Below are positions 52,795 through 61,409 of a DNA stretch of 64,000 nucleotides, piece by piece (positions within the stretch are counted from its first letter, which is position 1; each line of letters begins with the position of its first letter). The DNA lies in assembly GCF_000376805.1 (NCBI RefSeq), contig NZ_AQXT01000002.1, forward strand, positions 3,038,001-3,102,000, read 5' to 3'. A program made the position numbers and the translations under genes. A model generated the notes under the pieces. That model was not told where the DNA came from and made no database searches. It saw nothing but the letters and a program-made list of their open reading frames with translations. The stretch is from Henriciella marina DSM 19595 (lineage in GTDB: Bacteria > Pseudomonadota > Alphaproteobacteria > Caulobacterales > Hyphomonadaceae).

Positions 52795-53907
52795 CTAGTA
52801 AAGCGTCGCCATCGCCTTGGCGTCATAGTCGGAAAGCTCTTCAGTGCGGCCTTCCTTGACCTTGGTTGCCCATTCCGGGTCCTGAAGCAGGGCGCGGCCA
52901 ACGGCGACGAGGTCGAACTCGCCCTTTTCCAGACGCTCAACCACGTCGGTGATCGGCCGTGTCTTTGAGCCTTCACCGCGCATGGCGCCTGTAAACTCGG
53001 ATGAGAGGCCAACAGAGCCGACCGTGATGGTTGGAAGGCCGGTCAGCTTCTTTGCCCAGCCAGCGGTGTTGAGACCATTCTCACCGTCGACCTCAGGGAA
53101 TTCGGCTTCCCAGAAGCGGCGCTGGCTGGCGTGCAGGATATCGACGCCGGCATCGACGAAGACTTTGAGGAAGGCTTCGAATTCCTGCGGGGTTTGAGCG
53201 AGGCGTGCGTCATAGTCCTGCTGTTTCCACTGCGAGAAGCGGAGGATTATCGGCATGTCCGGGCCGACGGCGGTGCGGATTTCAGAGATGATGTCGCCAG
53301 CAAAGCGGGCGCGCTCCGGCAGGCCGCCGCCATATTTGTCCTCGCGCTGGTTCATAACTTCCCAGAAGAACTGGTCGATCAGATAGCCGTGCGCACCGTG
53401 GATTTCGACCGTGTCGAAGCCAAGGTCCTTGGCGCTTTTGGCGGCGTCGACATAGGCGGCGACCATGTCGGCGACATCTTCATCGGTCGGCGCGTCGAAG
53501 AGTTTCTTGCCCTTGTGGGTGATGCCGGACGGGCTGTCGGATGGCGCGTCGGGGAAGTGGCCGGTGCCGGTCTTGCGTAGGAGGCCCTGGTGCCAGATCT
53601 GCGGGCCCATCTTGCCGCCCTTGTCGTGGACCGCGTCGATGACATTCTTCCACCCGGCGAGCGCGGCTTCGGTGTGGAACAGCGGATAGTTCGGATTGTC
53701 GGAGGCGCCCTTGCGCCGCACCAGTGTGCCTTCTGAGAGAATGAGGCCGACATCTGCCTCTGCGCGGCGGGCATAATAGGCGGCGACATCGTCTGTCGGC
53801 ACGCCGCCCGGGCTGAAGCCGCGTGTCATCGGCGCCATCACGATCCGGTTGGGAAGTTCAAGCGATTTCAGCTTGAACGGTTCAAATAGCGGGGCGGCTG
53901 AGGACAT
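52795..53907 (-). CDS. NADH:flavin oxidoreductase (Old Yellow Enzyme family)
   Basis: A 370-residue FMN-dependent alpha/beta-barrel enzyme. LFEPFKLKSLELPNRIVMAPMTRGFSPGGVPTDDVAAYYARRAEA is the typical N-terminus; FDTVEIHGAHGYLIDQFFWEVMNQREDKYGG holds the conserved HGAHGYL and catalytic region; AVGRALLQDPEWATKVKEGR closes the FMN site. Reduces activated alkenes such as enones or quinones with NAD(P)H; natural substrate unknown. Upstream CGGAG site at normal distance. Confidence 0.92.
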   Translation of the reverse strand: MSSAAPLFEPFKLKSLELPNRIVMAPMTRGFSPGGVPTDDVAAYYARRAEADVGLILSEGTLVRRKGASDNPNYPLFHTEAALAGWKNVIDAVHDKGGKMGPQIWHQGLLRKTGTGHFPDAPSDSPSGITHKGKKLFDAPTDEDVADMVAAYVDAAKSAKDLGFDTVEIHGAHGYLIDQFFWEVMNQREDKYGGGLPERARFAGDIISEIRTAVGPDMPIILRFSQWKQQDYDARLAQTPQEFEAFLKVFVDAGVDILHASQRRFWEAEFPEVDGENGLNTAGWAKKLTGLPTITVGSVGLSSEFTGAMRGEGSKTRPITDVVERLEKGEFDLVAVGRALLQDPEWATKVKEGRTEELSDYDAKAMATLY

Positions 53908-54060
53908 GGCGAAGACTCCGTATCGATTGGACAGCCCTGCATCTGGGGCATCGAAGAGAGTGGTTCAATCCTTTTCTTTTGCGCCAAGTATTCAGTCAGC
54001 ATTCACTTGATGGCTGCCAACAGGGGTGGCATTGTTTGATCTGGACGAGGGGAAACCGAC

Positions 54061-55083
54061 ATGAAATTCGCATTTATTCTAGCTGCTATTGCGGGTGTTG
54101 CAGGCTGTGCGACGCCGGGGATCGATTATTCTGCCCGGCTCGTGCCGGTAAATACAGCTGCCGTGGAGACGCGGACCGTGGATGTCGGCCGGTTCAATGG
54201 CCCGTCCGGGAACTGGTATGCCGAGGAATTCGAGGCAATGCTGTCGGGCGCAATGTTTGATGGCCAGCCATGGTTCAGCATTGCGCGCTATAGTGACGGC
54301 TATGTGCCCGACGGACAGCGCGCCGGTATCTATGAAGGCCAGATCAATATCGAGGACTATACGGCCGAGGAATATTACGACACGTCGACCGAGTGCGTGG
54401 AATGGGATGGCCCGTTTGACTGTGAGCGCCGGGCCGAGGTGGAGCGGGTCTGCCTGCGAGAGAATGTGTCCGTGTCCGTTGCGCCGCGCCTTATCGAGTA
54501 TGGCACTGGCCGCATGATCTACCAGGATACATATTTCGGCGATGCGAGCGCGGAAAGCTGCGAGGAGAGCTATCTGGTCGGGCGCCGTGGCAGACGTGCT
54601 GCAGGCGGTGGATGGGGCTATGGTCGGCGGGCAGGTGTGCAGCCGCCGCGTCAGCTTGTGCGCAATGCGCTTGTCTCGACGCTGGGCGACATCCGCAATG
54701 AGATTGCGCCGCGCAACGCCGTCATGCGGGCGGTGTTCGTAAAGGACGCGATGGATCCGGTCGTCGCGTCTGATCCACGCTTTGCCGATGCGCTTGATGC
54801 AGCCAGCAGCTCGCCCGGTGCGTCATGCGCGGTGTGGCAGGACCTGCATGCGCAATACCCGCAGGCCCCTGCCGTGACGCACAATCTGGCGGCCTGTTAC
54901 GAGTCCGGTGAAAACTTCGCTGAGGCGCAGGCGCTTTATGCCGAGGCAGCTGAGCAGGCGCGGCGGTCTGGCATGCCGGTCGATCGGCAATTCCAGGACT
55001 CGCTGTCGCGGGTGTCGGCTTACCGCAACGGGCTTCAGGTACTCGACCGGCTGACAGGGTATTATGAGCCAGCGATCAACTAG
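54061..55083 (+). CDS. Hypothetical lipoprotein with C-terminal TPR-like segment
   Basis: A 340-residue lipoprotein (signal MKFAFILAAIAGVAGCATPG, Cys16). Residues 35-190 are a beta-rich domain with conserved Trp/Tyr/Cys (SGNWYAEEFEAMLSGAMFDGQPWFSIARYSDGYVPDGQRAGIYEGQI, then CVEWDGPFDCERRAEVERVCLRENV), like CsgG-type or penicillin-binding lipoproteins but not securely assigned. A Gly/Arg-rich linker (residues 180-200) leads to a helical C-terminus with TPR-like repeats (VTHNLAACYESGENFAEAQALYAEAAEQARRSG). GAGGGG lies upstream of the ATG. Function unknown. Confidence 0.7.
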   Translation: MKFAFILAAIAGVAGCATPGIDYSARLVPVNTAAVETRTVDVGRFNGPSGNWYAEEFEAMLSGAMFDGQPWFSIARYSDGYVPDGQRAGIYEGQINIEDYTAEEYYDTSTECVEWDGPFDCERRAEVERVCLRENVSVSVAPRLIEYGTGRMIYQDTYFGDASAESCEESYLVGRRGRRAAGGGWGYGRRAGVQPPRQLVRNALVSTLGDIRNEIAPRNAVMRAVFVKDAMDPVVASDPRFADALDAASSSPGASCAVWQDLHAQYPQAPAVTHNLAACYESGENFAEAQALYAEAAEQARRSGMPVDRQFQDSLSRVSAYRNGLQVLDRLTGYYEPAIN

Positions 55084-55098
55084 GCGGGGCGAAACGGT

Positions 55099-55185
55099 TC
55101 AGCTGACACCCATCGCGAAGCCAACCAGCGCGGCGATCAGGAAACAGGCTGAGATCACGCTCGTTGTGAGCAGGTAGCGGGACAT
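55099..55185 (-). CDS. 28-residue hydrophobic microprotein
   Basis: The frame encodes MSRYLLTTSVISACFLIAALVGFAMGVS, one predicted transmembrane helix. AAAGGA lies 8 bases before the ATG, and the codon use is in keeping with neighbours. It is in a convergent position 16 bases after the lipoprotein gene's stop. No known family; it may be a genuine small membrane protein, missed because of size. Confidence 0.5.
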   Translation of the reverse strand: MSRYLLTTSVISACFLIAALVGFAMGVS

Positions 55186-55206
55186 GGGCGTATTCCTTTC
55201 TGGAAG

Positions 55207-55416
55207 TTAACTTTCAGAATTTGAACGCCGGTCGGACCGCTCCTGTTCCTTTTTTGCAAGATCGACGGTTTTGCGGAGGCGGGCCGCGTCGGCTTTCTCG
55301 GCGAGTTTCTGGATTTTGGTCCGGCCGAATTTGACCCGGTTTTCAGCGGCCTGCTTCTTTGAAGCGGCGCGTTCCTTATCCTTGCGGACCTTGTTGAGAT
55401 TTATCGGGGTGGTCAT
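55207..55416 (-). CDS. DUF4169 family protein
   Basis: A 69-residue protein starting MTTPINLNKVRKDKERAASKKQAAENRVKFGRTK, the DUF4169 signature, with a Lys/Glu/Arg-rich helical C-terminus (KIQKLAEKADAARLRKTVDLAKKEQERS). It is often next to ribosome- or membrane-linked genes; function unknown. The ATG at 55416 overlaps the acetyltransferase stop (ATGA), with GGAGG 9 nt upstream. Starts further upstream are excluded by lack of family similarity. Confidence 0.8.
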   Translation of the reverse strand: MTTPINLNKVRKDKERAASKKQAAENRVKFGRTKIQKLAEKADAARLRKTVDLAKKEQERSDRRSNSES

Positions 55417-56033
55417 GCGTCCCGGCCTCCATTGGCCAGCCTTCGGTGGAGCCTGTCTCTCACGGTTGGCCATTCTTCGGCAAGAATGGAAAAGACGACG
55501 GTCGAGCGGAGGTGTCCGTCTGGCAGGATGCGGTTATGGCGGAGGATGCCTTCCTCTCGCGCGCCGAGCTTCAGGACCGCAGCGCGTGAGCGGGCATTGC
55601 GCTCGTCGACATGGAAATAGACTCTGATCGCGCCTGCATCAAAAGCATGGCTGAGCAGCAGATGCTTGCAGGCCGGGTTGACGATGCCGCCCTGATGTTC
55701 GGGCGCATAGATCGTCATGCCGACCTCGACATTGCGCCAGTCCGGATTGGGGTTGAGATAGGCGGTCATCCCGCCGAAACGGCCGTCCGGCAGCAGCACG
55801 GCATAGGGGATCAGCGTCCCTGCCTCGGTGCGCTGGCGGATGGTCTTCGTCCAGGGCGTGATCCAGTCGCCCGGCGGGTTGTAGAACGGCCAGGTCGCCA
55901 GACGCTCTCCCGATCTCTCCGCCATGTCGCGCAGCTCAGGCGCGTGGCGATCAAGATCGAACGGGACGAGCCTGACATGGTCGCTCTGTAGCGGGCCGGA
56001 CGGAAGCTTCACCGGCCTAGGTCCTGTACTCAT
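55413..56033 (-). CDS. GNAT acetyltransferase whose start lies inside a miniature element
   Basis: A 206-residue RimJ-like acetyltransferase: LPSGPLQSDHVRLVPFDLDRHAPELRDMAERSG, then GMTAYLNPNPDWRNVEVGMTIYAPEHQGGIVNPACKHLLLSHAFD (acetyl-CoA loop), ending in AEEWPTVRDRLHRRLANGG. The ATG at 56033 lies inside the terminal inverted repeat of the element at 56020-56297; family members usually begin KLPSGPLQ, so the native start was probably the GTG at 56012, for which AGGA in the element's edge at 9 bases spacing gives a possible ribosome binding site. The stop overlaps the DUF4169 start. Confidence 0.82.
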   Translation of the reverse strand: MSTGPRPVKLPSGPLQSDHVRLVPFDLDRHAPELRDMAERSGERLATWPFYNPPGDWITPWTKTIRQRTEAGTLIPYAVLLPDGRFGGMTAYLNPNPDWRNVEVGMTIYAPEHQGGIVNPACKHLLLSHAFDAGAIRVYFHVDERNARSRAAVLKLGAREEGILRHNRILPDGHLRSTVVFSILAEEWPTVRDRLHRRLANGGRDA

Positions 56034-56303
56034 AAATTTTGCCGCGGCGGGCGGCGGAGTTTTGTTTGCGGGCCAGGCGCCATTGCGCAGGAAGGCCGGG
56101 GCCTTTCAAGCGGCGGCAACGCCGCACGCGGGCAAAAGACCGGTGCCCGGTGTGGCACGGGCGGGACGCCTCAACCGGCTGAGCGGCGCCCTGCCGCGTC
56201 AAGCCGCTTGAACGGGCCTCAGCCCGCCCTGCGCGGCTTTCCTTGCATGTCTTGCTCATCCAATTGCCTCCGCAACAAAATTTATGAGTACAGGACCTAG
56301 GCC
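56014..56303. mobile_element. Miniature inverted-repeat element (MITE-like)
   Basis: The two ends 56014-56041 and 56276-56303 are perfect 28-base inverted repeats, of which 22 bases (GGTCCTGTACTCATAAATTT plus 2) belong to the element proper, flanked on both sides by TA (56018-56019 and 56298-56299). The core of 278 bases (56020-56297) carries no gene, but holds a second inverted pair TTCAAGCGGC/GCCGCTTGAA (56105 and 56203). TA target duplication fits IS630/IS5-like or Tc1-like mobilisation in trans. It separates two genes and changes the start of one and the stop of the other. Confidence 0.7.
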
Positions 56304-56593
56304 TGGTGGGTGTCGCGCCACTGTTCCATGGCGAGAGAGATCGCGAAGGTCTCGCGATATTTCGGGCTGGAGGCGGGACGCGGGGCGCGCGCCGACGTCA
56401 GCGCCATGATCTCGGCGAGCTTGTTGTGAGCCGCGCCTGCCTGGCCTGCACCAATATAGGCGTGCAGCTCAACCAGGGCAGAGGAGAGCGGGTCATGCGC
56501 GCGGATAACGAAATAGGGCTCGTCTTCTGCGAGCTTTGACAGGACGTCAAATTCAGACGGATTGGATTTGGAGCCGACAGGGCCTTTGGACAT
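56297..56593 (-). CDS. Hypothetical protein, C-terminus reshaped by the MITE
   Basis: A 98-residue cytosolic protein: MSKGPVGSKSNPSEFDVLSKLAEDEPYFVIRAHDPLSSALVELHAYIGAGQAGAAHNKLAEIMALTSARA, with a helical C-terminal part YRETFAISLAMEQWRDTHQA. It resembles unassigned alphaproteobacterial proteins of about 100 residues. The stop TAG (56299-56297) is formed by the element's flank, so the original C-terminus may have been different. Only a weak ribosome binding site is present. Confidence 0.6.
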   Translation of the reverse strand: MSKGPVGSKSNPSEFDVLSKLAEDEPYFVIRAHDPLSSALVELHAYIGAGQAGAAHNKLAEIMALTSARAPRPASSPKYRETFAISLAMEQWRDTHQA

Positions 56594-56670
56594 GGGACGG
56601 TGCGCCTTCTTCGTGATTCGTGACTGTCTCCAGTCGAGCATATCGCATCACCAAGGGCACGCCCAAGACT

Positions 56671-57825
56671 TCAGGCATCCTGAACCGGTTTCACCTGTTT
56701 CAGCAAGACGCCGAGATTATTGTGCGTAACGATCCCCTCGACACGGTCGCCGGGCTTGAGCCGCGTGCTTGTCGGAACGAGCGAGCTGTCGAGCAGGGCC
56801 AGAACCGACGCATAGTTCTCGTGTCCGTCGACGATTTCCACCATGCAGACGCGGTTGGAAAAATGCTGCCGGACGAAGCCGCGGCAGGGCTTGTCGCGCA
56901 GGCAGACAAGATAGGCGGGATGCGCATCTTTCTTGTTGGGCGCGCGGCGGCTGGACGTGACGAAGAAGGCATCGCCGCCTTCATCAGCGAACTCAGTGTT
57001 ACAGACGCTGGCGCGGTTGAAATAGAACTGGTCGCCTTCCTTGCTGACCTGGCCGGAGCCTTCAGAGGCGACACGTTCACGGATGAAGCCGAAGCTGTCA
57101 CTGACCACTTTTTCAACTTCGCCCACCTGCCAGACCCGCTTTGGCTTTCCGTCGCGAATGCGGCGCGCAAGGACGAACGGCATGGCGATGCGCGAATGCA
57201 AGAAGGTCGAGAACCGGTTAGATGCGGGCTGCTCGACTGGTTCCTGCGCGGCCTCTTCTAGTTCGGCCTGCTGTTTCTGGGCGGCGTCGAGCCGTGTGCG
57301 CTTGTTGAGCGTCAGTTTCTGAAGGCGAACAATCTCTCGTCGGCGCTGCTCAACCCACTCGTCCCAACTGGCGAAAGTACGTGACCAGAACCATTTCAGA
57401 AGGAGCGCCACCAGCGCGAATAATGCAAACAGCACCGCCAGGGGCAGGGCCATGTCGGCAAGGGAGACGCCGAAGATGTCGATGTCCTCGGCGCGGCGGT
57501 AGTGCGTCAGCCACCCCAGGGCGCCAGAAATGATCGAGAAGAAGGAGAAGCTCGCCATCCGCTGGTCGAGCAGCGAGGCGTGAAGCTGCGGCGTGTCGTT
57601 TATCTTTTCTTTTTCGCGAAGATCTTCTTCGAGACGCGCGAGCTTTTTCGGCCGGTTGCGTTCGCGCCAGCGCACGATGATCGCAGAGACGACGAAGCCC
57701 ATGACCAGTATGGCAAGAACGATGAGGGCGTAGACGGCCGCCATCGGATTGGCCGCAAGAAAGTCGCCGACACCCCCTGGAAGGGCGTCTGTGATCGTCT
57801 GGTAAATTGCCTCGATGCGGTCCAT
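56671..57825 (-). CDS. Membrane protein with cold-shock/OB-like C-terminal domains
   Basis: A 384-residue protein not matched to a named family. Residues 20-50 hold a membrane helix (AVYALIVLAILVMGFVVSAIIV), residues 90-150 two further helices (SFFSIISGALGWL, LAVLFALFALVALLLKWF). A charged coiled-coil (WDEWVEQRRREIVRLQKL) leads to a cytoplasmic region. Near residue 225 GEVEKVVSDSFGFIRE and FYFNRASV look like a cold-shock-type OB fold; LKPGDRVEGIVTHNNLGVLLKQVKPV near the end suggests a second OB-like piece. ATG 57825 is chosen over a GTG at 57837. Function unknown, perhaps membrane-tethered RNA/DNA binding. Confidence 0.6.
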   Translation of the reverse strand: MDRIEAIYQTITDALPGGVGDFLAANPMAAVYALIVLAILVMGFVVSAIIVRWRERNRPKKLARLEEDLREKEKINDTPQLHASLLDQRMASFSFFSIISGALGWLTHYRRAEDIDIFGVSLADMALPLAVLFALFALVALLLKWFWSRTFASWDEWVEQRRREIVRLQKLTLNKRTRLDAAQKQQAELEEAAQEPVEQPASNRFSTFLHSRIAMPFVLARRIRDGKPKRVWQVGEVEKVVSDSFGFIRERVASEGSGQVSKEGDQFYFNRASVCNTEFADEGGDAFFVTSSRRAPNKKDAHPAYLVCLRDKPCRGFVRQHFSNRVCMVEIVDGHENYASVLALLDSSLVPTSTRLKPGDRVEGIVTHNNLGVLLKQVKPVQDA

Positions 57826-57994
57826 GCCGCTGCCCACCCCTGTTATCGCCCCGACTTTTGTCTAGCGGGCCCGGCGGACAAGCGAACGTAATTATAGATA
57901 AAACCCGCTGGAAAGGCGCTCAGCGTCGCTATTTTGGGCAGCGTTGCACCTTTTACCGGTTAATGCGGGTCAAACCGCGTCGGTATAGACGCGA

Positions 57995-59635
57995 TCAGTG
58001 ACCGCTGCCAAAGACGCCGGTGCGTACCGAATAGTCAGCGGCCAGACCGTAATCTGGGTCATCATCGCTATCGACCATGAGCTGTCCGGCCCGCTTCAGG
58101 AGCTTGTGGCAGTCGCGTGAGAGGTGGCGAAGGCGCAGCGTCTTGCCATGCGCTTCATACTTGGCGGCGAGGTCTTCGATGGCCTGCAGGGCAGACTGGT
58201 CCACCACGCGTGAGCGCATGAAGTCGACGATGACGACGTCCGGGTCTGTCTCTGGATGGAAAAGCTCTGCAAAGCCTTCGGTCGAGCCGAAGAAGAGCGG
58301 GCCTTCGATTTCATAGACATGGGCGCCGGGCGTGCGGACACTATCGCGTTCGATGATGCGGATGCGGCGGGCATTGTTCCAGGCATAGGCGAGCGCCGAG
58401 ACGATGACGCCAACGATGACGGCGGTGGCAAGGTCATAGGCAACGGTGACGCCGGTCACCAGCACGATGACAAGCGCGTCGGTAAGCGGGATGCGCGTCA
58501 TGATGCGCAGGCTGTTCCAGGCGAATGTGCCGATCACGACCATGAACATCACGCCGACAAGCGCGGCGAGCGGGATCTGTTCGATCAGGGCGGAGCCGAC
58601 AAGGATGAAGGCGAGCAGGAAGAGGGCCGATGAGAGACCCGAAAGACGCGTGCGGCCACCGGATTTCACATTGATCATCGACTGGCCGATCATGGCGCAG
58701 CCGCCCATGCCGCCGAAGAAGCCGGTGACGAGGTTGGCCGCGCCCTGGGCCACGCATTCCTGGCTGGCGCCGCCGCGCCGATTGGTCATTTCACCGACCA
58801 GGTTGAGCGTCAGAAGGCTCTCGATCAGGCCGATGGCGGCAAGGATAAGCGCATAGGGGAAGATGATCTCCAGCGTTTCCAGATTGAGCGGCACCATCGG
58901 GATGTGGAAGGTCGGAAGGCCCCCTTCGACAGACGCAAGATCACCAACGCGCGGCACGTCGAGGCCGAAGGCAATGACCACAGCGGCGACAATAGCAATA
59001 CCGGCAAGCGGGGCTGGAATGGCCTTGGTAAGCTTTGGCATGCCCCAGATGATCGCCATGGTGAGCGCGGTGAGCAGCAACATCAGGGCAAGCGGCAAGC
59101 CGGTAAGCCATTCACCGCCGGACATGCCATGACCGGACACTTCGGCAGAGCCTGGCACCTGGAACTGGGTCAGCTGGGCCAGGAAGATCACGATGGCGAG
59201 GCCGTTGACGAAGCCGAGCATCACCGGATGCGGAACGAGCCGGATAAACTTGCCGAGTTTGAAGATGCCGGCGGCAAGCTGAAGGATGCCCATGAGGACC
59301 ACCGCCGCGAAGAGATATTCAACGCCGTGCTGTGCAACGAGCGCCACCATGACAACCGCCAGCGCGCCAGTCGCGCCCGAAATCATGCCCGGACGACCGC
59401 CAAAAGCGGCCGTGATAAGGCCGACGATGAAAGCTGCATAAAGCCCGACAAGCGGGTCGACGCCCGCCACGAATGCGAACGCCACCGCTTCCGGCACCAG
59501 CGCCAGCGCGACGGTCAAACCGGCGAGCAGCTCGATCTTGATCCTGTTCGGCGTGAATTTCGAAAGGTTGGCTTGCGAAAAATTCTGCGCGCCGAGGCGA
59601 TCTGCGAACGCAGCGAATGGGGATTTGCTTGTCAC
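57995..59635 (-). CDS. SulP family anion transporter with STAS domain
   Basis: A 546-residue inorganic anion transporter (sulfate/bicarbonate group). The membrane part begins after residue 28 (PNRIKIELLAGLTVALALVPEAVAFAFVAGVDPLVGLYAAFIVGLITAAFGGRPGMISGATGALAVVM) with the SulP signature and about 12-14 helices; GGASQECVAQGAANLVTGFFGGMGGCAMIGQSMINVKSGGRTRLSG is a conserved segment. The C-terminal STAS domain (residues about 430-540: EIEGPLFFGSTEGFAELF, DPDVVIVDFMRSRVVDQSALQAIEDLA) regulates transport. Starts with GTG at 59635. Bicarbonate or sulfate as substrate cannot be decided. Confidence 0.92.
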   Translation of the reverse strand: MTSKSPFAAFADRLGAQNFSQANLSKFTPNRIKIELLAGLTVALALVPEAVAFAFVAGVDPLVGLYAAFIVGLITAAFGGRPGMISGATGALAVVMVALVAQHGVEYLFAAVVLMGILQLAAGIFKLGKFIRLVPHPVMLGFVNGLAIVIFLAQLTQFQVPGSAEVSGHGMSGGEWLTGLPLALMLLLTALTMAIIWGMPKLTKAIPAPLAGIAIVAAVVIAFGLDVPRVGDLASVEGGLPTFHIPMVPLNLETLEIIFPYALILAAIGLIESLLTLNLVGEMTNRRGGASQECVAQGAANLVTGFFGGMGGCAMIGQSMINVKSGGRTRLSGLSSALFLLAFILVGSALIEQIPLAALVGVMFMVVIGTFAWNSLRIMTRIPLTDALVIVLVTGVTVAYDLATAVIVGVIVSALAYAWNNARRIRIIERDSVRTPGAHVYEIEGPLFFGSTEGFAELFHPETDPDVVIVDFMRSRVVDQSALQAIEDLAAKYEAHGKTLRLRHLSRDCHKLLKRAGQLMVDSDDDPDYGLAADYSVRTGVFGSGH

Positions 59636-59735
59636 GGATTTGGCTCAGTCTGTCTGGCGTTAATAGTTGGGGGTCGTATGGCGGTCTTGATGCTGCGGCG
59701 CAACACACGGCGTGAAAAAACCGCTGAGGATGCGG

Positions 59736-60488
59736 TTATGCAGGTTTTCGGTACAGAGACACATGCATCCGACTAGTGCGCGTGAATGGCTCCTTCGTCC
59801 AGCCGGTCCAACGGTTCTCACGCTCGAGGCCCGCGAGTTTTGCCATCAGGTCGATCTCTTGCGGCCAGGCGTAGCGCATCTGGAGGGGGATCAGCTTCGT
59901 CCCGTTCCCGGTAATGCGCACGCGCTGGTAATCGATGCGCTGATTGACCGGGTCGTGCAGCTTGGCCTCGAAGAGGAGCGAGCCCATGCCGATCCGCATC
60001 GTCCGCAGGCTCTGATGGTCGTGGAAGGCGGAAAAGTCCGGCACGAAGGTCTCGACCAGGAAGCCGCCGCCTGGCGCGAGGTGGCGCGCAGCATTCGCGA
60101 AGCAGCGCAGCTGGGCATCCTGTGAGGTCAGGTTGAACAGGGTGTTGAAGACGAGGAAGGCGAAGTCGTATTCCCCGGCGATGCGGCAATCAGCCATGTC
60201 GCCGATAACGACCGGAATGTCCGCGCCGCCGGGCTTTCCGCGAAGGATGTCCACCATGTCTGGCGAACCTTCGATGCCTGAAATGTCGAAGCCGCGCTGC
60301 TTCAGTGGAAGCGCGATGCGGCCGGTGCCGATGGCAAGCTCGAGGAGGCGTGCGTCGGGCCCTGCCAGCTCAGCGATCAGGGCGACCGACTCCTCAGTCG
60401 TGCCCGGGTCGTGGAGCGCATCGTAATCGTTGGCATTCAGCGTGCCGAACGTATCAGGCCCGAAATCCAGCATCGGGCCTGATACCAT
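59736..60488 (-). CDS. Class I SAM-dependent methyltransferase
   Basis: A 250-residue Rossmann-like methyltransferase: LLELAIGTGRIALPLKQRGFDISGIEGSPDMVDIL (motif I with GTGR), DFAFLVFNTLFNLTSQDAQLRCFANAARHLAPGGGFLVETFVPD, and a beta-rich C-terminus (WTKEPFTRTSRMHVSLYRKP). Close to small ubiquinone/tRNA-like methyltransferases, substrate unknown. The start is set at ATG 60488; an alternative ATG at 60473 is possible and both lack a strong ribosome binding site. The open frame continues upstream through the SDR gene, but that part is out of phase with any conserved sequence and rejected. Confidence 0.87.
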   Translation of the reverse strand: MVSGPMLDFGPDTFGTLNANDYDALHDPGTTEESVALIAELAGPDARLLELAIGTGRIALPLKQRGFDISGIEGSPDMVDILRGKPGGADIPVVIGDMADCRIAGEYDFAFLVFNTLFNLTSQDAQLRCFANAARHLAPGGGFLVETFVPDFSAFHDHQSLRTMRIGMGSLLFEAKLHDPVNQRIDYQRVRITGNGTKLIPLQMRYAWPQEIDLMAKLAGLERENRWTGWTKEPFTRTSRMHVSLYRKPA

Positions 60489-60528
60489 AAACTCGGTGCG
60501 GCCGCACCGCCTGTCCGGCGAACGCGGG

Positions 60529-61338
60529 CTAGCTCGATGAAACGATGCCGCCGTCGCACGGGATGGTGTGGCCGGAGATATAGGCGCCGGCGCGCGAGGA
60601 CAGGAACATGGCGAGGCCTGCAATGTCCTGCGGGGTGCCGACACGGCCGGATGGGTTCCCTTTGGCGACGGAGTCCCAGTCGACGCCTTCGGTCTTGCCG
60701 CCGAAACCGACGCCGGTCGACAGCATCCAGGTCGGGAAAGGCCCCGGCGCGATGCCATTGACGAGGATATGTTCGCCCACATGCTGGGAGGCCATGAAGC
60801 GCGTGAGGTGAATGACGGCGGCCTTCGACGTACCATAGGCATAGCCGCTGAAAGGCGAGGTGTGCATGCCGTCGATCGACGCGATGTTGATCACGCGGGC
60901 CGGATCATCGGCGCTGGCGGACTTGCGCAGCAGCGGCATGAGCTTCTGGAACAGGAAGAAGATGCCCTTGACGTTCACGTCCATCACCTTGTCCCAGCCG
61001 CTTTCTGGAAACTCCTCCAGTGTCGCGCCCCAGGCTACGCCTGCATTGTTTATGAGGACGTCGACCTTGTCTTCGCGCTTGGCGATCTCGTCAGCGAGAT
61101 GCTGAATGCCGACCATCTGGCCAACATCGGACGGGATGGCATAAATCTCACCGCCATACTGATCTTTCAGTCGTTTGACGGTCTCTTCGCAGGCATCGGC
61201 CTTGCGCGAGGAGATGATGACCTTGGCGCCATTGGCGAGATAGCCCGCCGCAAGCATCTCACCGATCCCGCGCGAGCCGCCGGTGATGACGACCGTTTTG
61301 CCCTTTACCGAAAAGAGATTGCTGAAATCATTGCTCAT
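60529..61338 (-). CDS. Short-chain dehydrogenase/reductase (SDR)
   Basis: A 269-residue classical SDR: NAD(P)-binding TGGSRGIG (residues 19-26), LINNAGV, catalytic Ser region IASIDGM, and YAYGTSK with the catalytic Tyr and Lys. Ends PCDGGIVSSS. Member of the fabG-like group, possibly acting on 3-oxoacyl or sugar substrates; not enough to assign. GGAGG precedes the ATG. It lies upstream of the methyltransferase on the same strand, with the toxin-antitoxin pair further upstream. Confidence 0.9.
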   Translation of the reverse strand: MSNDFSNLFSVKGKTVVITGGSRGIGEMLAAGYLANGAKVIISSRKADACEETVKRLKDQYGGEIYAIPSDVGQMVGIQHLADEIAKREDKVDVLINNAGVAWGATLEEFPESGWDKVMDVNVKGIFFLFQKLMPLLRKSASADDPARVINIASIDGMHTSPFSGYAYGTSKAAVIHLTRFMASQHVGEHILVNGIAPGPFPTWMLSTGVGFGGKTEGVDWDSVAKGNPSGRVGTPQDIAGLAMFLSSRAGAYISGHTIPCDGGIVSSS

Positions 61339-61409
61339 GGCGTGTCCTCCGCTTCGTTTGCTTCCTGCGGTTTGGAGGAGGCTTGCCGGGCTGGCAAGGG
61401 CAGTGGGCG

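Noticed and set aside
56042-56275. A gene inside the miniature element
   Set aside because: Open frames are short, GC-rich and without ribosome binding sites; nothing resembles a transposase.
60489-60842. 118-residue N-terminal extension of the methyltransferase frame
   Set aside because: It reads out of frame through the SDR gene on the same strand and is Arg/Pro/Ser-rich without family similarity, typical of a shadow frame.
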